Assembly: GCF_030816965.1 (NCBI RefSeq)
Contig: NZ_JAUSYQ010000002.1
Coordinates: 8,608,001 to 8,672,000 of the forward strand
Direction: 5' to 3'
Length of the DNA stretch: 64,000 nucleotides
DNA from: Streptomyces canus
GTDB taxonomy: Bacteria > Actinomycetota > Actinomycetes > Streptomycetales > Streptomycetaceae
Program-made: the position numbers and the translations under genes
In this document: positions 60,982 through 64,000 of the stretch, in pieces
Numbering within the stretch: the first letter of the stretch is position 1
Layout: the number at the start of each line of letters is the position of its first letter
The notes under the pieces: generated by a model
The model's input: only the letters and a program-made list of their open reading frames with translations
What the model was told of the DNA's origin: nothing
Database searches by the model: none

Positions 60982-62121
60982 CTAGTGTCCTGCGCCAGAG
61001 ATCCGTCGACAGAAGCGGGCGAGGGAGTCGAGGATCTCCTCGGCTGTCTTGGTCCAGATGAACGGCTTGGGGTTTTTGTTCCACTCTTTGACCCAGGCTC
61101 GGATGTCGGCTTCCAGGGCCTGGATGTTCTTGTGTGCGCCGCGGCGGATCATCTGGTGGGCCAGGTAGCCGAACCACCGCTCGACCTGGTTGATCCACGA
61201 GCTGCCGGTCGGGGTGAAGTGGAGCTCGAACCTGGGGTGTTTGGCCAGCCACATCTTGATCGCGGGTGTCTTGTGGGTGCCGTAGTTGTCCACGATCAGG
61301 TGCACCTGCAAGTGAGCGGGCACCTCCTTGTCGATCCGGATCAGGAACTTCTTGAACTCCGCGGCCCGGTGCCGGCGGTGCAGGGCGGTGATGACTTCGC
61401 CGGTGGCGACGTCGAACGCGGCGAACAAGGTGGTCAGGCCGTTGCGGACGTAGTCGTGGGTGCGCCGCTCGGGCATGCCCGGCATTATCGGCAGCACCGG
61501 CTGGGACCGGTCCAGAGCCTGGATCTGCGACTTCTCGTTCACCGAGAGCACCACCGCGCCCTCCGGCGGGTTGAAGTACAGGCCGACGACGTCGTAGACC
61601 TTCTCCACGAACAGCGGGTCGGTGGAGAGTTTGAAGGTGTCCGCGAGATGCGGCTTGAGCTGGAACTGCCGCCAGATCCGGCCCACGGTCGATTTCGACA
61701 GACCACTGTGCTCGGCCATCGATTTCCGAGACCAGTGGGTGGCGTTCTTCGGCACCTGTTCCAGCGTGGTGACCACTACCGCCTCCACCTGATCCACGCT
61801 GATGGTGGGAGGCCGGCCCGGCCTTGGCTCATCGGCCAGACCGTCCAGCCGCTCGGCGAGGAAGCGACGCCGCCACTTGCGCACGGTGTCCGCAGTCACC
61901 CGAAGCTCCCGGGCAACCGCGACGATCGGCGGCACTTCAGACCCCGCACACGCCAGCACAATCCGCGCCCGCAAGGCCAGGGCCTGGGCCGATGTCGCCC
62001 GACGCGTCCACCGCTCCAACTCCGCCCGTTCCTCAGCAGACAGCAGCAACGGTTCCAGCTTCGGGCCTCGACGGGGAGCTGACGCACCAGCAGCAGAAGT
62101 CATACCACTACTAACGATCAA
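60982..62121 (-). CDS. IS630-family transposase with Asp-to-Asn active-site change
   Basis: 379 residues, full length: N-terminal HTH (VARELRVTADTVRKWRRRFL) and a Tc1/mariner-type DDE core. The second and third acidic residues are present (LIVDNYGTHKTP; INQVERWFGYL), but the first motif reads VVLSVNEKSQIQALDRSQP where relatives have V(D)EKSQ: the codon is AAC instead of GAC, near 61540. This should abolish catalysis. The stop codon TAG uses bases of the CTAG left by the neighbouring IS701. A second start at 62103 is possible. Confidence 0.9.
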   Translation of the reverse strand: MIVSSGMTSAAGASAPRRGPKLEPLLLSAEERAELERWTRRATSAQALALRARIVLACAGSEVPPIVAVARELRVTADTVRKWRRRFLAERLDGLADEPRPGRPPTISVDQVEAVVVTTLEQVPKNATHWSRKSMAEHSGLSKSTVGRIWRQFQLKPHLADTFKLSTDPLFVEKVYDVVGLYFNPPEGAVVLSVNEKSQIQALDRSQPVLPIMPGMPERRTHDYVRNGLTTLFAAFDVATGEVITALHRRHRAAEFKKFLIRIDKEVPAHLQVHLIVDNYGTHKTPAIKMWLAKHPRFELHFTPTGSSWINQVERWFGYLAHQMIRRGAHKNIQALEADIRAWVKEWNKNPKPFIWTKTAEEILDSLARFCRRISGAGH

Positions 62122-62138
62122 CTACTGGCGCAGGACAC
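60985..62138. mobile_element. IS630-family element inserted in a CTAG
   Basis: Inverted repeats TAGTGTCCTGCGCCAG (60983-60998) and CTGGCGCAGGACACTA (62125-62140) include the duplicated TA dinucleotide typical of IS630 (60983-60984 and 62139-62140). The TA belongs to the right-hand CTAG duplication of IS701 element 2, so this insertion is the later event. Confidence 0.85.
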
Positions 62139-62156
62139 TAGGACTTGTCCGGGCGA

Positions 62157-62222
62157 TCACGTGCGAAGCCAGATGATGAGGGCTGCCGCGGTGGCCGTGG
62201 CGAGGTAGACATAGTCGCGCTT
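62157..62222 (-). pseudogene. IS5 transposase, severed C-terminal end
   Basis: KRDYVYLATATAAALIIWLRT and a stop codon form the normal end of the IS5 transposase whose main part is at 63575-64000. Joining 63575 to 62222 restores FRAVATRYD-KRDYVYLATA in frame. Confidence 0.8.
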
Positions 62223-62238
62223 GATGCCCCTATGGATG

Positions 62239-63342
62239 TCAACCGGCGGGGACTGGTGCCGGGGCTTGCTTTCTGGCTGTGAGCAGGGCTTGGTAGATCT
62301 CGCGGGCCACGTAGCGTTTGAGGCATCGGATGGCTTCGCGTCGTGTCTTGCCCTCGCTGACTCGTCGTTCCACGTAAGAACGGGTGCGGGTGTCCCATCG
62401 CAAACGGGCGATGACGATGGTGTAGAGCGCTGAATTGGCCTGGCGGTCGCCGCCGCGGTTGAGTCGGCGGCGCTGGGTCTTTCCAGACGATGCTTCCACG
62501 GGGCTGGCACCGCAGAGGGCGGCGAATGAGGCCTCGCTCGCCAGGCGGTCGGGGTTGTCGCCGGCCGCGGTCAGCAAGGCTGCTGCCGTGTCCGGACCGA
62601 CACCGTAGAGCTCCAGGAGCTTGGGTGCGCAGGCATCGATCGCTGTGCTGATCCGTGCCGTGAGGTCGTTGATCTCCTCGGTGAGATGCAGGATTCGCTT
62701 GGCCAGGAGCCGGAGCGTGTGGCGGGATGCCGCCTGCGGCCCCGTGCCGGGCGCGGGCCGCAGCTGCGAACACCGGCGGATGAGTTTGGGGTTGCTCAGC
62801 CCGGCCAGTGACTCACGCAAGGCCGGCTCTGCCGCCACGAGCACGGCCTTGAGCTGGTTGATGGCCATGGACCGGGACTTGACCGCGGAGGTCTTGGCCA
62901 TCTTGAACAGCCGGATTGTCTCCACCGGGCCGTCGGTCGTCTTGGCGGTGGCTGTGGCTCGGCCGGAGAGGACTGCCCGGGCGGCGGCTGCCGCATCGAT
63001 GGAGTCGGACTTGCCGTGTCGGCGTCGGGCGGCCTTGTCGGGCTGGTTGACCTCGGTGACCGTGATGCCTTCTTGGTGCAGATAGCGGGTGAGGGCGGCT
63101 CCGTAGGAGCCGGTGCACTCTACTCCGGCCTGCCGTAACAGCCCGAAAGCACGTGCCCAGGACAGCAGTTGGCGATAGCCCTCCCGGGTCGTGGGGAAGC
63201 TTCGCGTGTCCAGCAGAAAACCGGTGCTAGTGATGACCGCAGCCACGTGGACATCTTTGTGCGTGTCGACTCCGAGCAGGACCTGTTCGTGCTGATCAGT
63301 TGTGTCGTGACGTGGATGGCTCTGTTGAGTCATGCTGGGCAT
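62239..63342 (-). CDS. IS110-family DEDD/serine recombinase, complete
   Basis: 367 residues. The N-terminal RuvC-like domain has LLGVDTHKDVHVAAV (Asp), VECTGSYGAALTRYL (Glu) and HGKSDSIDAAAAARAVL (two Asp). After a coiled-coil helix comes the Tnp_20 domain: LLELYGVGPDTAAALL, FAALCGASPVEASSGKTQRRRLNRGGDRQANSALY, whose Ser residues include the expected nucleophile. IS110 recombinases use a structured bridge RNA from the element's non-coding end to choose target and donor. All catalytic residues appear present, so this is the best candidate for an active element in the window. Confidence 0.92.
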   Translation of the reverse strand: MPSMTQQSHPRHDTTDQHEQVLLGVDTHKDVHVAAVITSTGFLLDTRSFPTTREGYRQLLSWARAFGLLRQAGVECTGSYGAALTRYLHQEGITVTEVNQPDKAARRRHGKSDSIDAAAAARAVLSGRATATAKTTDGPVETIRLFKMAKTSAVKSRSMAINQLKAVLVAAEPALRESLAGLSNPKLIRRCSQLRPAPGTGPQAASRHTLRLLAKRILHLTEEINDLTARISTAIDACAPKLLELYGVGPDTAAALLTAAGDNPDRLASEASFAALCGASPVEASSGKTQRRRLNRGGDRQANSALYTIVIARLRWDTRTRSYVERRVSEGKTRREAIRCLKRYVAREIYQALLTARKQAPAPVPAG

Positions 63343-63574
63343 GGTCGCCTGTCTCCTGATCGCCTCGGGAAACGCCGGTGGCTGACGCCGGAACGGTGTG
63401 GCGGTCAGGACTGTGACGGTGCCTGTCGCGAAGGCCCCTATCGGGACACGCCCACCGTTTCGGTGACAGCACGCACCGCCTCAGGCAGCAGCCGGCAGAT
63501 CAAACGCAAGGCACCAGGGCCAGTCGTATCGCGGGCCAGACCACCACCCAAGGCGGCACCCCACCATCCTCACA
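63343..63574 (-). ncRNA. candidate bridge RNA region of IS110 element 2
   Basis: This is the non-coding end upstream of the recombinase start, where IS110 elements encode their bridge RNA. It contains CAGTCGTA at 63521-63528, which recurs across the element/target junction at 63573-63580; six of these bases are target sequence. No secondary structure was computed, so the call rests on position and this short match. Confidence 0.35.
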
Positions 63575-64000
63575 GTCGTAACGGGTGGCGACGGCTCTGA
63601 ACTGCTTCAACTTCCCGATGGCCCGCTCCACCGTGTTGCGCTCCTTGTACCGGGCCTTGTCGAAGCCCGGGGGCCGTCCGCCGCGTGAACCCCGGCGCAG
63701 ACGTGCGGCCTTGTGGTCCTTCTTCTCCGGGATCACATGCCGGATGCCTCGCTTGCGGAGGTAGGCGCGGATCTTACGGTTGCTGTATGCCTTGTCGGCA
63801 CTCACGCTGTCCGGCGTGCGACGAGGCCGGCCGAGTCCCATGCGGGGAACGCGGATCTTGTCCATGACCGGCTCGAACTGGGTGCAGTCCGCCCGCTGGC
63901 CTGGCGTGACGAGCAAAGCCAGTGGGCGGCAGCGGCCCTTCCGCGGCAATGTGGATTTTGCAGGTCAGCCCGCCGCGGGAACGGCCGAGTGCTTCGCCTG
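63575..64000 (-). pseudogene. IS5-family transposase, main part (broken)
   Basis: Reading leftwards: LGRSRGGLTCKIHIAAEG, then a one-base shift near 63937, then RCRPLALLVTPGQRADCTQFEPVMDKIRVPR, SADKAYSNRKIRAYLRKRGI (Asp), and NTVERAIGKLKQFRAVATRYD (Glu) up to the IS110 junction. It is inactivated twice, by the frameshift and by the IS110 insertion. The N-terminal part is outside the window. Confidence 0.85.

Larger units (their letters stand above)
62223..63574. mobile_element. IS110-family element 2 (complete)
   Basis: The borders are set by restoring the IS5 reading frame across the insertion: 1,352 bp between ...GCGCTT (ending 62222) and GTCGTAACG (starting 63575), give or take the shared core bases. 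As usual for IS110, no terminal inverted repeats or clear target duplication are seen. It carries one transposase and about 230 bp of upstream non-coding sequence. Confidence 0.75.
62141..64000. mobile_element. IS5-family element interrupted by IS110 (continues past window)
   Basis: The left end GGACTTGTCCGGGCGATCA begins at 62141, next to the TA that also flanks IS630. The transposase gene on the minus strand is split by IS110 at 62223-63574. The right end lies beyond the window. Confidence 0.7.

Noticed and set aside
63169..63600. Plus-strand gene of 143 codons across the IS110 end
   Set aside because: It spans the IS110 start, its non-coding end and the IS5 junction and has no recognisable motif.

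Overview
The window looks like a repeat-rich, accessory part of a Streptomyces-type (high-GC, linear-chromosome actinomycete) genome. The evidence is the GC-rich third codon positions, the insertion-sequence families (IS701, IS110, IS630, IS5, IS3, IS4/IS1634, TnpB), a secreted GH3 glucosidase, and giant modular toxin-like genes of the kind that carry a CpnT-like N-terminus. No tRNA, rRNA, CRISPR array or phage gene was seen. Domain names below come from reading motifs by eye, without any database search.

Layout. (1) 2-20002: 3' part of a giant modular gene (6,666 codons visible, 5' end outside the window), followed at 20123-21268 by a membrane-anchored ricin-type lectin. (2) 21436-25145: an IS5-like element, still bracketed by its terminal inverted repeats, that has been invaded by an IS3 remnant (itself carrying an IS1634-like fragment) and by a TnpB gene. 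(3) 25146-26544: about 1.4 kb without a recognisable gene. (4) 26545-50499: a second, complete giant gene (7,984 aa), followed at 50683-51828 by a second lectin of exactly the same length (381 aa). (5) 51948-54303: a graveyard of decayed genes (IS4 transposase, HMG-CoA lyase, CoA-transferase subunit A, a primase/polymerase-like fragment). (6) 54530-56782: an intact secreted GH3 enzyme. (7) 57155-64000: an azoreductase remnant and then a stack of nested IS elements: IS701, truncated IS110, a second IS701 with CTAG target duplications, IS630 sitting inside one of those CTAG copies, and an IS5 whose transposase gene is split by a complete IS110.

The central feature is the duplicated giant-gene plus lectin unit. 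Both giant proteins are built from one shuffled set of modules: two kinds of HExxH metalloprotease (zincin) domain, ADP-ribosyltransferase-like domains, OTU-type cysteine protease domains, EndoU-like domains, blocks of three helix-turn-helix motifs, and a common C-terminal module of about 95 residues. Disordered linkers between them carry recurrent basic motifs resembling eukaryotic nuclear localisation signals (AKKQRR, GKRRRSP). Only the second giant shows its N-terminus, which looks like the CpnT-like export domain. The combination of OTU, ADP-ribosyltransferase, DNA-binding-like and NLS-like parts suggests a secreted multi-effector protein aimed at eukaryotic cells; that is inference. Many modules exist as near-identical copies, truncated stubs or catalytically altered versions, which points to continuing recombination between repeats. 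The membrane lectin encoded after each giant may be its anchoring, targeting or immunity partner.
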